From Vagococcus allomyrinae (lineage in GTDB: Bacteria; Bacillota; Bacilli; Lactobacillales; Vagococcaceae), in NCBI RefSeq assembly GCF_017829975.1, contig NZ_JAEEGA010000002.1:234357-298356 (forward strand): a DNA stretch of 64,000 bases, in the 5' to 3' direction. The notes below the pieces were generated by a model that was not told where the DNA came from, did no database searches, and worked only from the letters and a program-made list of their open reading frames with translations. Positions 7,987 through 16,740 of this stretch are shown here, in pieces. Within the stretch, counting starts at the first letter, position 1; every line of letters begins with the position of its first letter. Position numbers and translations under genes: made by a program.

Positions 7987-8703
7987 TTAGTCTGATAAGG
8001 TATCAGAATACGTGAAATAAATAATCAACACCGTCATTACCCCACAAATCAACACCTGTAAAAAGACGTTGGCAGAGTAGCTTTGAGCCAGTTTCAAACT
8101 AATGACCGTCAACAGGAAGGTCCCGATTAACAATAGGGTCTGTTTGAGCTTGACGTATTCCTTACGGATGCGGACCACCGTTGACAAAGGCACTTGACTG
8201 TCTTTAGTGATCTGCCGCAGGGAACGTTTGGCCATGACTTGGCGAAACAAGTCCCAATACGCCCGTCTGAAATAAGGATCACGAGACAGAGGGCTGTATT
8301 GTTTTTTTTCAGCGCTTCGTTCTTTAGTAAACTTCGTGACGCGTATGCCATTCGATTGACTCTCTTGTTGATGCATCCACTGAAATAACTGACGCCAATC
8401 GGAAAGGTGCAACTGAGGGTAGTCCAAGACTTCTAGTTCCAACCTTAACCGTTTCAACTCTGCCACCAGCTCCAACCACACCTGATAATGGGGACTGACA
8501 TGATTGAGGCCTAACACCACCACCGTGTCCCCAGGATGAGAATAATCCAACAAGGACAAGAGTTCCTTTTTCGATTGCCAGTCTTTCTTGCGGTGTTGGT
8601 AAGGCTCGATAAAAACATCGTCGCAAGAAGCGTCTAACAACCTGTCTCGTTCTGTTCTATCTGTTCCTTGACGCTGAGTGAGTTGACCGTATCCTATTCT
8701 CAT
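7987..8703 (-). CDS. membrane-anchored degenerate recombinase-like protein
   Basis: The 238 residues begin with a resolvase-like region (MRIGYGQLTQRQGTDRTERD, with VFIEP after the first helix), in which the catalytic serine and the DRLxR motif (here LNHVSP) are missing. A helix-turn-helix follows at about 160-190 (RSLRQITKDSQVPLSTVVRI). Two hydrophobic segments at about 190-208 and 214-232 then end the protein, so it is probably tethered to the membrane with its DNA-binding part in the cytoplasm. The ATG overlaps the upstream stop codon (ATGA). I know no described recombinase family with this ending. Confidence 0.7.
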   Translation of the reverse strand: MRIGYGQLTQRQGTDRTERDRLLDASCDDVFIEPYQHRKKDWQSKKELLSLLDYSHPGDTVVVLGLNHVSPHYQVWLELVAELKRLRLELEVLDYPQLHLSDWRQLFQWMHQQESQSNGIRVTKFTKERSAEKKQYSPLSRDPYFRRAYWDLFRQVMAKRSLRQITKDSQVPLSTVVRIRKEYVKLKQTLLLIGTFLLTVISLKLAQSYSANVFLQVLICGVMTVLIIYFTYSDTLSD

Positions 8704-9095
8704 AGCGTCCCCTCCTTACGTGGTTTCTCAGTATCCGTCAATGAAAAAGAACCAAATGGAGGGTAAGCCAAAACATCCTGTAGCTCCAGACATATGTCTG
8801 CCAGCTCTTTCATGTCCTGATAAACCGACTTAGGTAGGCGTACTCGTTTGCCCCACCGAAGGCGGCGTGCTTGTGAAAAGAGCTGATCCCCACCCTCTTC
8901 ACTGATAAACTGACGGAGGATGCCTTGATACTTAAACTCATACCAACCATCAGGGGCTTTCCGTTGGTACTCTTGCCAAACCCAAGGCAATTCATTCACC
9001 CATTGCTTTAAACGGTCATACTCCTCATACGTAATCGTTTGTTTTTTCATCCTCCCTCGCCTCGTTATCCTTTCGTCTTGAGTCGCTACTTCCAT
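8700..9095 (-). CDS. 131-residue protein of unknown function
   Basis: This is a basic protein rich in Trp, Gln, Arg and Tyr (KQWVNELPWVWQEYQRKAPD region), with no signal peptide or membrane segment. The ATG at 9095 is preceded by AGGGAG at a normal distance, inside the end of the upstream recombinase-like gene. An internal ATG at residue 16 is a possible later start but its purine-rich site is too close. It overlaps the membrane-anchored paralogue by four bases. It is not recognised. Confidence 0.6.
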   Translation of the reverse strand: MEVATQDERITRRGRMKKQTITYEEYDRLKQWVNELPWVWQEYQRKAPDGWYEFKYQGILRQFISEEGGDQLFSQARRLRWGKRVRLPKSVYQDMKELADICLELQDVLAYPPFGSFSLTDTEKPRKEGTL

Positions 9096-9098
9096 CTG

Positions 9099-9626
9099 TT
9101 AACTCCCTGTCATTAATTTAATGTATTTATGAACAGTGCCTAACGACACATTGCATATCTCCGCTATTTCTCTTAGTGTTCGTTTTTCGGTTTGGTGCAA
9201 CTGTTGAATCCGATCGACCACTTCTGGGGTAATACTCGGTCGACCACTCACCGATCCTCTAGCATGAGCTAATCGTAGCCCTTTAAGGGTTCGTCGACTG
9301 ATAATTCGAATCTCTCCCTGTGCCACTTCCAACAATAAAGAGAGATAGGCTTCATCTGACATCATCGGTTTGTCAATAACGTGAACATGAACACCTTCCT
9401 CTTGAATGAAACCTAATACCGTGGCAAGCTGTGTTACTTGTAAGCCAATACTTTCCAAACTGACTACGATGATCTCATCCTTCTGATGAGCCATAACAAA
9501 GGCTTCAAAGACATCAAAATTATCTTCGTCATCTTGGAGAATCTTCACCTCATGACAGCCTGCTTGAGTTAGTCGACTGACTTCCGCCTCATCGTCTACT
9601 AGAGTGGTATATCCAACGATCGCCAT
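9099..9626 (-). CDS. degenerate serine-recombinase-like protein with intact helix-turn-helix
   Basis: The 175 residues start MAIVGYTTLVDDEAEVS. The Y-RVS region has become YTTLVD and the DRLxR region reads LESIGL, so neither the nucleophile nor the activating arginines remain. The C-terminus keeps GRPSITPEVVDRI and a resolvase-type helix-turn-helix (LREIAEICNVSLGTVHKYI) very close to that of the protein at 1871. Retention of the DNA-binding motif without catalysis points to a regulatory or architectural role. It lies between two unknown small genes of the fibre operon. Confidence 0.75.
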   Translation of the reverse strand: MAIVGYTTLVDDEAEVSRLTQAGCHEVKILQDDEDNFDVFEAFVMAHQKDEIIVVSLESIGLQVTQLATVLGFIQEEGVHVHVIDKPMMSDEAYLSLLLEVAQGEIRIISRRTLKGLRLAHARGSVSGRPSITPEVVDRIQQLHQTEKRTLREIAEICNVSLGTVHKYIKLMTGS

Positions 9627-9660
9627 TTCTATTCCTCTTTTCTCCTCATTCTTATTATGC

Positions 9661-9685
9661 CCCCAAGAGATTAATCACCTTGGGG
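9661..9685. other. operon-internal GC-rich hairpin
   Basis: Seven-base arms (ccccaag and cttgggg) enclose an 11-base loop in the gap between the 106-residue gene and the recombinase-like gene. There is no T run after it on the minus strand. It could be an RNA processing or partial attenuation site that lowers expression of the downstream genes relative to the fibre genes. Confidence 0.4.
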
Positions 9686-9698
9686 ACCATTGTTAGTT

Positions 9699-10019
9699 CT
9701 AAGTAATCACCTGTAGGTGATCCGCAGTGGCATGAAAGACGTGCTCTCCTTCTTCAAAGGAGAAGCCTCCTTTAAACGCAATAAAGTAAACTTCTGGTAA
9801 CTCCAATTCATTAAAGGAGGCGCAAGAGAGCTGTTCGTCAATCAAGACGTCAATCTTTTCTAGTTGGTGACCTGTTAAAGCCACAGTGGCAGTGGTACCG
9901 ACCCGTTGTTCAGTCTCATTATCATCTACTTGATACGTAGGAACTAACTTCACTAAAATGAATTTCCCACCATTCAAAATCATGTCATCAGTGAAGGTAA
10001 TATCTTGTACAGTTAACAT
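9699..10019 (-). CDS. 106-residue acidic protein of unknown function
   Basis: This protein is acidic and predicted mainly beta (MLTVQDITFTDDMILNGGKF at the start) and has no signal peptide. A TTAGGAGG ribosome site precedes the ATG. It lies between the secreted 1036-residue protein and the first recombinase-like gene, where the operon changes from exported to cytoplasmic products. No known family is recognised. Confidence 0.6.
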   Translation of the reverse strand: MLTVQDITFTDDMILNGGKFILVKLVPTYQVDDNETEQRVGTTATVALTGHQLEKIDVLIDEQLSCASFNELELPEVYFIAFKGGFSFEEGEHVFHATADHLQVIT

Positions 10020-10055
10020 GGTTAACCTCCTAATAATAATTTGATCAATGCTTAA

Positions 10056-13000
10056 CTAATTATTAATTATCTCATCATACTCATTTACTTGGTAACTCCA
10101 ACTATATGGTCGAAGTTCTTCCTTCATGTTTTTAGTTGGCTTAATATAAATAGATACCCAAAACTCATTTACTTTCTCAGTAAAATCTATTTTTATTTCT
10201 TTCGTAACCGTTTCTGAAATAAATTGACTTGACTGACTATTATGAGAAACTAAGTTAGCGGTTGAAATATAACCGTCGTATTGATAATACTCAGGTATTT
10301 TATAGTCAACAATCAGTGAACCTGAATTGTAATTAAATCCCTCGAATCCTTCCAACTTAACAGTAGTATATGTTTGAGTAGGGATATCTTCTGTTGAAAT
10401 AACATTGGCATTAATATTTTTATACTCGGTTAGTAAGTTTTCCGCTGTATAATCATACGTGATCGTAGTAAACCCTTCGATTGGAACAACTAAGCCATCG
10501 TTAGGTTCCAATACGACTTGGCGAATATTTAACACAATGTCCAAATACAAGGTCACATCTACCCGACCAGTAACTGATTTTCCAGCTGAATTTGTATAAG
10601 TAATTCCCTGAGGTAATACTTGTGGATACTCTCCATTATTAATGGCTAATAAGTTGCCAGCATTAACAGTGTAATCGATTAATGGCGAGTTCTTGTCAGC
10701 AATCAATTCTGGGACACCAGTATTTTGACTATTTTTCTTCTGATTGTAAACAACAACATCTGAATGATTGATAACTCTTCCTTTATCTTCAGCTGTTGAT
10801 TCACTTGGGATTTTCAAACGATAATCCTGCCCGTAGAGAACCATTTTATTCTCCACACCGGTTTTATCATCGATAACAAATACCGTAATCTTCTTCACGA
10901 CTTCTTTCCCATTCGCATATTTGTAAGTATAAGTTAGCGGAAAAGGCTTCGCTATATCAGTATTATTGATGGCGGCTAATTCAGTCTGATCGATCTCTAT
11001 TTTCGTAGTTAAAGATTCATCTAACCCTGTAAGCAACCAAGCAGTCATTTCTGACATTTCTGCAGCTCCAAAAGGTTTCCAATTTCGTGGTTTTGTTTGG
11101 TCATACCAAAAGTCAGGGGCGTCGTTAATATGAATGACTACGTTATCTGCACCAATTGCAGCATCTGGATCAACTTCTGTGTGTTCATCTATCTTATTGA
11201 CATTTCGTGAAGTAGAAGTTGCTTGCGATTTAGTATCTGTTATAAAATAAGTCACTAACTGTGGCCCACGTTTCTCTTTGTCAAACCCCAAAGCCTTCCA
11301 ATCAATTGGAGTCGTTGGATCGGTATTAGTTGGGTAATTTATATCTAAAGGATTAACATTGATCCGTTTGTTTAACCAGCCTTGCGTTTTATTACCCAAA
11401 TCGAAATCTAAATCGAAGCTATCGTGAACCTTTATTGCTGTATTTAGTGTAAAGTTCCCATTTCTTTCCCCAGTTATTAACCAATTTGAAGTTACAGCAT
11501 TATTACCACTGCTTATTCCAGGATCATCAATGTCAACCATAATATAGCCAGGTGCTTTTATTAATGGTGAATAATCGTAATACGTATCTAGACCTCCGAA
11601 AAATGCATCTGATGTGAAATGCAAAGGATCTTTGGTAGCATATTTCCCTTGTGGTGCAACAGCATTAACATTGCTGACAAAACTACTGTTAAAGAAAGAG
11701 GTCCCAGATACTCCAACTTTGCCACCTTTAATGGCCATATCGTTAAATAGCAAGGTACCATCATTAGGATCAGAAATAGAACCGATACTTTCGATGTTTA
11801 AATCATCATCCATAAAGGCCACAAAAGCACCAGGGACGGTCATCCCTTTTTGCCTAAATTCCGAACTAATCGTCGATACGTTCCCGGCAGCCACATATTT
11901 AACAGATGGAACACTGGCATCAATGAATTGACTAATAATCATGCTAGTGTTGTATGGATATTCCTTAACAACAGTTGGAGCACCAACCTGACCACTTTTA
12001 TACTCATAAATAAGCGTGTTTTCATTTTGGCTATTTGTTGGTCTATTAATAGAAATTACGCTTGTCTTGCTCTTATCTGAAATTAACTTCAATGGGGTGA
12101 TGCTTCCTTCACCATTTCCGTTAGCCCATGTATAAATAGCGGAATTAGGTTTAAATATACCTGCTGAATCTAGTAAATATGTAGAGACAATGTGAGGTTG
12201 AATCGTATTAGTATTTACATATAAAGACTTTACCAATAAGGAGCCATCATCAAATTCTTGCAAAATTACAGGTTGATAGCTTGTCGAAGTTTGCCAAGCG
12301 TCCCATCCTCTACCGCCTAGCCCTAATTGAGCTAATGTTGGTTGTGTAATATTTCGAGTCGTTTTAGTAACAGTTTGACCAAGATTAGAAGGATCTGTTA
12401 TATTGGTTGGATTTAAGATTGAAGAACCACTTGTAAAGCGATTGTTAGAATAAATATCTCCCAATACGCTCTTCATTTCATAATCTTTTCCTGTTAAACC
12501 AAGACTAGTTAATTCCCTGTTATTAATCCTGACCGTATTATCATTTGCTACTTCAATAAAATGTGCCCCATACTCATAGTTGGGAGCAACTGTTTTTATT
12601 GCGAATCCGTATCCTTGCATGAACATAGTATCTGACAATTGGATTGTGTCAAATGAGTATTGTTGATAATTTTTATTTGTTAAAACTGGTCTAACAAGCT
12701 CAGTTGTCAATGTTGCATTATTAGTCGCGTATTTCTTTAACACATCACCGTTCAGATTTAATATCGCAATATAAGAAGCTCCAACCACCCCTCTATCTCG
12801 ACTTCCGTAAAATGCAATATAGCGATTATTCGGCAAATTAAATATCTCTGTTCCCGAATCATTAAAAGCTGTGCTGTACCCGTTAATATTCAATTTTGAA
12901 GCATACAACAATCGTTTCGTATTTTGTACATAATTATCAAAAGTTGCGGGTAGCGATTCTATCTTGTTAGTAGAATCAAATGGAACTGAATATGAATAAG

Positions 13001-13166
13001 ACTCATTTTCATCTATTACAATAGGTGGGTCGACCCCCTCACTTCCGGGCTTAGCTTCTAATTTTTCCAAACTTGTCTTCGACTGTCCGAGAATTAACAG
13101 ACATCCAATTAGTCCTATAATGAGACTAGTCGTTAATATTCCAATAACTTTTCTCTTTTTCTTCAT
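10056..13166 (-). CDS. large secreted or membrane-anchored protein of the fibre operon
   Basis: The 1036 residues start with a basic KKKRK stretch and a hydrophobic segment (about 9-27), either a signal peptide or an N-terminal anchor. The rest is Asn/Thr/Ser/Tyr-rich and beta-like: a first half resembling a repeated-strand (propeller-like) ectodomain (about 70-520), then Ig-like strands (about 640-1000). There is no LPXTG or WxL motif and no C-terminal membrane segment. Its neighbours suggest a tip, adhesin or assembly component of the TasA-like fibre. No homologous family is recognised. Confidence 0.65.
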   Translation of the reverse strand: MKKKRKVIGILTTSLIIGLIGCLLILGQSKTSLEKLEAKPGSEGVDPPIVIDENESYSYSVPFDSTNKIESLPATFDNYVQNTKRLLYASKLNINGYSTAFNDSGTEIFNLPNNRYIAFYGSRDRGVVGASYIAILNLNGDVLKKYATNNATLTTELVRPVLTNKNYQQYSFDTIQLSDTMFMQGYGFAIKTVAPNYEYGAHFIEVANDNTVRINNRELTSLGLTGKDYEMKSVLGDIYSNNRFTSGSSILNPTNITDPSNLGQTVTKTTRNITQPTLAQLGLGGRGWDAWQTSTSYQPVILQEFDDGSLLVKSLYVNTNTIQPHIVSTYLLDSAGIFKPNSAIYTWANGNGEGSITPLKLISDKSKTSVISINRPTNSQNENTLIYEYKSGQVGAPTVVKEYPYNTSMIISQFIDASVPSVKYVAAGNVSTISSEFRQKGMTVPGAFVAFMDDDLNIESIGSISDPNDGTLLFNDMAIKGGKVGVSGTSFFNSSFVSNVNAVAPQGKYATKDPLHFTSDAFFGGLDTYYDYSPLIKAPGYIMVDIDDPGISSGNNAVTSNWLITGERNGNFTLNTAIKVHDSFDLDFDLGNKTQGWLNKRINVNPLDINYPTNTDPTTPIDWKALGFDKEKRGPQLVTYFITDTKSQATSTSRNVNKIDEHTEVDPDAAIGADNVVIHINDAPDFWYDQTKPRNWKPFGAAEMSEMTAWLLTGLDESLTTKIEIDQTELAAINNTDIAKPFPLTYTYKYANGKEVVKKITVFVIDDKTGVENKMVLYGQDYRLKIPSESTAEDKGRVINHSDVVVYNQKKNSQNTGVPELIADKNSPLIDYTVNAGNLLAINNGEYPQVLPQGITYTNSAGKSVTGRVDVTLYLDIVLNIRQVVLEPNDGLVVPIEGFTTITYDYTAENLLTEYKNINANVISTEDIPTQTYTTVKLEGFEGFNYNSGSLIVDYKIPEYYQYDGYISTANLVSHNSQSSQFISETVTKEIKIDFTEKVNEFWVSIYIKPTKNMKEELRPYSWSYQVNEYDEIINN

Positions 13167-13184
13167 TCTCTTCCCCCTTCTCCT

Positions 13185-13817
13185 TTATGGATCAATTAAA
13201 GAGGTGAGTATCCCATCAATTGATTGCAAATTTGGTTGAGCGTTTGTTGGTTGAATACCTTGCCACCATGCATCTAAATATGAATTTGCGACGGTATTAA
13301 TCGCTTCAACCTTCACAACTAATATAAGCTTGGCATCTTCATAAGTTTCATCAATCTCGGTACTATTCAGCCTCCAACTATTGTACAAAATTTGAGTTTC
13401 ATTACCTTTCACCTTGTTAGTTAGATAAAAATAGCCGTCCTCTCCTTCAGTCCAAGAAACTGCCAAATCACCATCAGCTACTAATTGCTTACCAACCTTT
13501 GCCTCAAGATAAACCCCTCTTGAAGTAATAATTGTCGGCTGAATCATGGCTCTCAAAAAAACGGACTCAGTTGTGATATTTTTTATTTTTACTTCATAAG
13601 GATTTACCGTATCAGTAACAATATTAGACAAGTTTTCACCAGTATCTTCGACCATGATTTCAACATTTCCTACTTCTTCTATAAATGTATCCTGATTCAC
13701 TGACATTGGAGACGCAATTAAACTATGAGCAGCCTTTGTCGACATCATCAAAATAAGGGTTAAAAGAAATAATAATAGAACACGTTGTTTTTTTTTCACT
13801 CTTAAATTCCTCCCCAT
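13185..13817 (-). CDS. TasA-like minor secreted subunit
   Basis: The 210 residues have a basic N-terminus and a hydrophobic signal segment (about 11-30). The mature part is like the TasA/camelysin group: a KIKNITTESVFLRAMIQP segment parallels the NVSTSPGFVRVSLEE and NTGTAPVFVRVSYEE segments of the two neighbours, and an EDGYFYLTNKVK segment parallels EDGYFYYSDIV and EDGFFYWTSTL. It therefore belongs to the same family though its signal lacks the clear TYAW motif. It is probably a minor or basal fibre part. Confidence 0.65.
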   Translation of the reverse strand: MGRNLRVKKKQRVLLLFLLTLILMMSTKAAHSLIASPMSVNQDTFIEEVGNVEIMVEDTGENLSNIVTDTVNPYEVKIKNITTESVFLRAMIQPTIITSRGVYLEAKVGKQLVADGDLAVSWTEGEDGYFYLTNKVKGNETQILYNSWRLNSTEIDETYEDAKLILVVKVEAINTVANSYLDAWWQGIQPTNAQPNLQSIDGILTSLIDP

Positions 13818-13821
13818 CTGC

Positions 13822-14628
13822 TTAAATCAAGTAATCATTAAATAAATGATAAGCCAAATCTGCTGGAGAAAGCCCCATCAATTCTAATGATGTCTCTGTT
13901 ATGGAGTACCCCTCCGCTTTCACTTCTAATCCATAAAATGCATTTTTCATTAAATTGGGAGTATCAGGTATTGAAACTATATTCTCCACTAGAATGCTTG
14001 TGCTCTCATTTGGTTTCACAATATCCGAATAGTAAAAATAACCATCCTCATATAACCAATACCCTGTTCCACCTCCTACAATAGTTGTCACATTAGGTTG
14101 TGTTAATTCTATGTATTGAAACAACATATTTTCTCTTGCTAAATCACTTAGTAAAAATGTATTCGTCTGTTTAATATCCCCCTTATAAAATACATTTGAA
14201 GATACTTTATAAGTTTTTCCAGATAACCATGTCACGATCTCATCTTTTTTTATTTCAGGAGCCTCTGCAGTATTAAATTTTTTTACATTGCCATTCCCAA
14301 TTCTATCTCGAGTATCTATTTGAAAAGTTAGCAAGACTTCTTCCAGTGAAACTCTGACAAAGCCAGGGCTAGTGGACACATTACGAACTGTGATATTTTT
14401 TTCAGCCTCTGTCGCAGGAGAAATGAGGGTCGTTGTTTGATCTCCCTCTACTTTTATGGCTACTTTATTTGTCTTCACCCGATTAATTCGCTCATCAGCC
14501 ATTGTAATCCAAGCATAAGTACTTCCAATCACAACTACAAAGGCATAAAAAATCGTAAGGATCAAAAAACTTTTTTTAAATGTTTTTTTCTTTACTTTCT
14601 TATGGTTGCTTCTTCTCTTTTTCTTCAC
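13822..14628 (-). CDS. BsaA/TasA-like SipW-dependent matrix protein
   Basis: The 268 residues have a very basic N-terminus, a hydrophobic stretch and the sequence TYAWITMADERINRV, nearly identical to the corresponding part of the main subunit at 15446. This is the hallmark of SipW-dependent signal peptides. The mature part has the conserved NVSTSPGFVRVSLEEVL and EDGYFYYSDIVKPNEST segments. It probably is processed by the SipW enzyme encoded at 16741 and joins the same fibre. The gap to the next gene is four bases. Confidence 0.8.
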   Translation of the reverse strand: MKKKRRSNHKKVKKKTFKKSFLILTIFYAFVVVIGSTYAWITMADERINRVKTNKVAIKVEGDQTTTLISPATEAEKNITVRNVSTSPGFVRVSLEEVLLTFQIDTRDRIGNGNVKKFNTAEAPEIKKDEIVTWLSGKTYKVSSNVFYKGDIKQTNTFLLSDLARENMLFQYIELTQPNVTTIVGGGTGYWLYEDGYFYYSDIVKPNESTSILVENIVSIPDTPNLMKNAFYGLEVKAEGYSITETSLELMGLSPADLAYHLFNDYLI

Positions 14629-14655
14629 GGCTTCTTCACCTCCCTATCATTGCAC

Positions 14656-15354
14656 CTATCTACCTTGCTCTCGTCTTTTCTGCTTCCACAACAATAAAGC
14701 AATTAAAATCAACAGGAACCCGACTAACACTTTATAAATTAAGTTACGCCACTCCTCACCTGTTTGTGGCAACCTGAGAAGAGGAGGCTTTTTGTTATCT
14801 GGTTTTGGTTTTTCTATGGGCTTGTCGTCTCTAGTAGCAATAAATTGCCATTCGTATTTGAGCTCACTTTCTTTTTCATAACTATCAGCCTTTAAGTCTT
14901 TTGCCACTTTAAACGTCGCTTTTAGCACACGATCCGTGCCAAAACGATACGTTCCCAGTGCTAAAGACGTCTTCGTCCAATCAAAGGAACCGTTCCCTAA
15001 TAATGGCCCTTGGTAAATTTCCTTCCCCTCAAGCTCCAGCTTAACTGTTACCTGCTGATTAAAATCAATGTCCCCGTTGCTTGATATTTTCTTTACCCGT
15101 AGACCTATATCAAAAGGGTCCTTTTCATCCATGCTTCGTATGGTAATCTCTTTTGTATACACGTCTCCAGGTAACACATTCGGCATATCTATAAAGTATT
15201 CCCCTTCTTTAGATACTGTTAACCCTGAATCATCGGCAATAACCAACCCCGGCGGTAAAGTTGCTGCGCTGACGGACGTCACGCCTACAAAGAGCGTTCC
15301 CGCCATTAAGACGAGTCCTAACAATAGATGGTACAACAGTCTCTCTTTCTTCAT
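14656..15354 (-). CDS. LPXTG wall-anchored protein of the fibre operon
   Basis: The 232 residues have a signal peptide (about 1-31), a beta-rich domain with an NVLPGDVYTKEITI segment like that of TasA-type proteins, a Pro/Lys linker and a complete sortase signal: LPQTGE at about 197-202, a hydrophobic segment and a basic tail (KQKRREQGR). Sortase would attach it to peptidoglycan. It is a good candidate for the anchor that holds the fibre to the wall, equivalent to TapA in function though not in sequence. Confidence 0.8.
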   Translation of the reverse strand: MKKERLLYHLLLGLVLMAGTLFVGVTSVSAATLPPGLVIADDSGLTVSKEGEYFIDMPNVLPGDVYTKEITIRSMDEKDPFDIGLRVKKISSNGDIDFNQQVTVKLELEGKEIYQGPLLGNGSFDWTKTSLALGTYRFGTDRVLKATFKVAKDLKADSYEKESELKYEWQFIATRDDKPIEKPKPDNKKPPLLRLPQTGEEWRNLIYKVLVGFLLILIALLLWKQKRREQGR

Positions 15355-15383
15355 GTTATTCCCCTTCTTTTACAGTTTAAAGG

Positions 15384-15418
15384 AAACATTTCTAGCCCTT
15401 TAAAGGTTAGAAATGTTT
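15384..15418. other. hairpin between the main fibre subunit and the LPXTG gene
   Basis: Fourteen-base arms with one G-T mismatch (15384-15397 and 15405-15418) enclose a seven-base loop in the gap just after the main subunit. There is no U run on the minus strand. In operons with one abundant structural protein such a hairpin often protects the upstream message or partly stops transcription. Confidence 0.5.
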
Positions 15419-15445
15419 GCCTCGTTTTAATCAACTGACACTGGC

Positions 15446-16660
15446 TTATAAACCACCGGCTGTAACTAATTGGTTATAAACTTTAGTTGTTTGAGAACCT
15501 GGCACTGCTGTATTCATGCCCCAACCGGCTGCATCTGTTAGCGCTTCTTTGGTTACTTGAATAGCTTCCATGGCCACAATCAAATCATAGGTGATGTTTT
15601 TGTATGGATCGCCACCGTCAGTTCCATAACTTAAATTTTTCAATAGATCTTCTGTGGTTGCTCCACCAACTAAGGTGCTTGTCCAGTAGAAGAACCCATC
15701 TTCTGAGTTATACACCCATTTGTCTCCAATTAAAGCGCCAGCAATGTCAATCATGTCCACGCCATACTCGATTTTAAGCGCATCTTTCCCTAACGCCACT
15801 TTATCTGCTTGAATCCCTTTAATATCACCATTGGCAACTGGAATCAAATCAGTGGTTGTCGCAGGCGTAATTGGTGTACCAGCTAAAGCTGTGTAATCAG
15901 CAGCAACACCGTAACGCGTGATCGGTCCTTGCCCTAACAAGACATTAGTGCCTGCCCAGTCAAATCCAACCGTTGTATAGCCTCCAACATAAACAAAGTA
16001 TTTAGGAGCTGTGACGGTATACGTCCAGTTTGCAGCAACGGTACCATCTGTATTCCCACCAGTAACCTCGACCGTGCCCTCAACTTTTTGGAATTTATAT
16101 TTGGTTGGATCTGTTGTGTCATAAGCAAAAGCAATGGCGTAATCAAGAGCCGTATTCACGATATTCGTTGCTGGATCTTTTCTAGCTGACCCTTTTGCCC
16201 ATAAGGTCACATTTGTTGGCAAGCCTGTTACTTGTGCGGCTGGAATGGCAGTATAACCGTCTTTCCCAACCCCAATATCAGTGGCCACTTTACTTGGAAC
16301 AAAGTCTACAGGGACATCAGGCGCATCCGCCGCCGCCCAAGGTGCCGCAGTAGCTGTTTCAACACCTAAACTTACCAAGTGTGTCAAGACTTCTTCATAA
16401 GATACCCGCACAAAAACAGGGGCCGTCCCAGTATTGGTTACAGAGACTTCCTTTTTCGCTACCATGCCTGGTGTAATTTCCCCTGGGTTATCCCAGTTCT
16501 CATTCAGTACCGTATCACCCGCAACAGCTGTTTTTACCCGGTTAATCCGTTCGTCATTATACGTTACCCATGCAAATGTTCCTGCTAACAAGGTGACCAG
16601 CCCAAAAGCGGCTGCTAACCCCATCATCTTTTTCCTATTTTTGTTTTTTACCTTCTTCAT
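15446..16660 (-). CDS. TasA/BsaA-like main fibre subunit with SipW-type signal
   Basis: The 404 residues start with a basic region (MKKVKNKNRKKM), a hydrophobic stretch and TFAWVTYNDERINRV, a SipW-dependent signal. The mature part begins near the AVAGDTVLNENWDNPGEITPG stretch and has the conserved TNTGTAPVFVRVSYEEVL segment. It is rich in Ala, Thr, Gly and Val and poor in Cys, as expected for a secreted fibre protein. It is longer than Bacillus TasA (about 260 residues). It follows sipW, the usual order reversed or preserved in different firmicutes. The AGGAGG site and two flanking hairpins suggest strong expression. Confidence 0.8.
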   Translation of the reverse strand: MKKVKNKNRKKMMGLAAAFGLVTLLAGTFAWVTYNDERINRVKTAVAGDTVLNENWDNPGEITPGMVAKKEVSVTNTGTAPVFVRVSYEEVLTHLVSLGVETATAAPWAAADAPDVPVDFVPSKVATDIGVGKDGYTAIPAAQVTGLPTNVTLWAKGSARKDPATNIVNTALDYAIAFAYDTTDPTKYKFQKVEGTVEVTGGNTDGTVAANWTYTVTAPKYFVYVGGYTTVGFDWAGTNVLLGQGPITRYGVAADYTALAGTPITPATTTDLIPVANGDIKGIQADKVALGKDALKIEYGVDMIDIAGALIGDKWVYNSEDGFFYWTSTLVGGATTEDLLKNLSYGTDGGDPYKNITYDLIVAMEAIQVTKEALTDAAGWGMNTAVPGSQTTKVYNQLVTAGGL

Positions 16661-16687
16661 GGAAAAAAACCTCCTATGTTTTTATTT

Positions 16688-16726
16688 ATATATGAACTTT
16701 TAATCCAAGGAATTAAAAGTATATAT
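16688..16726. other. long AT-rich hairpin upstream of the main fibre subunit
   Basis: The arms pair over about 18 bases (left 16688-16706, right 16709-16726) with a two-base bulge and a two-base loop, in the gap between sipW and the subunit gene. No U run follows on the minus strand. It would form a 5' stem-loop on the subunit message and may be a processing or stabilising structure. Confidence 0.45.
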
Positions 16727-16740
16727 TGAGTTAATTCCGT

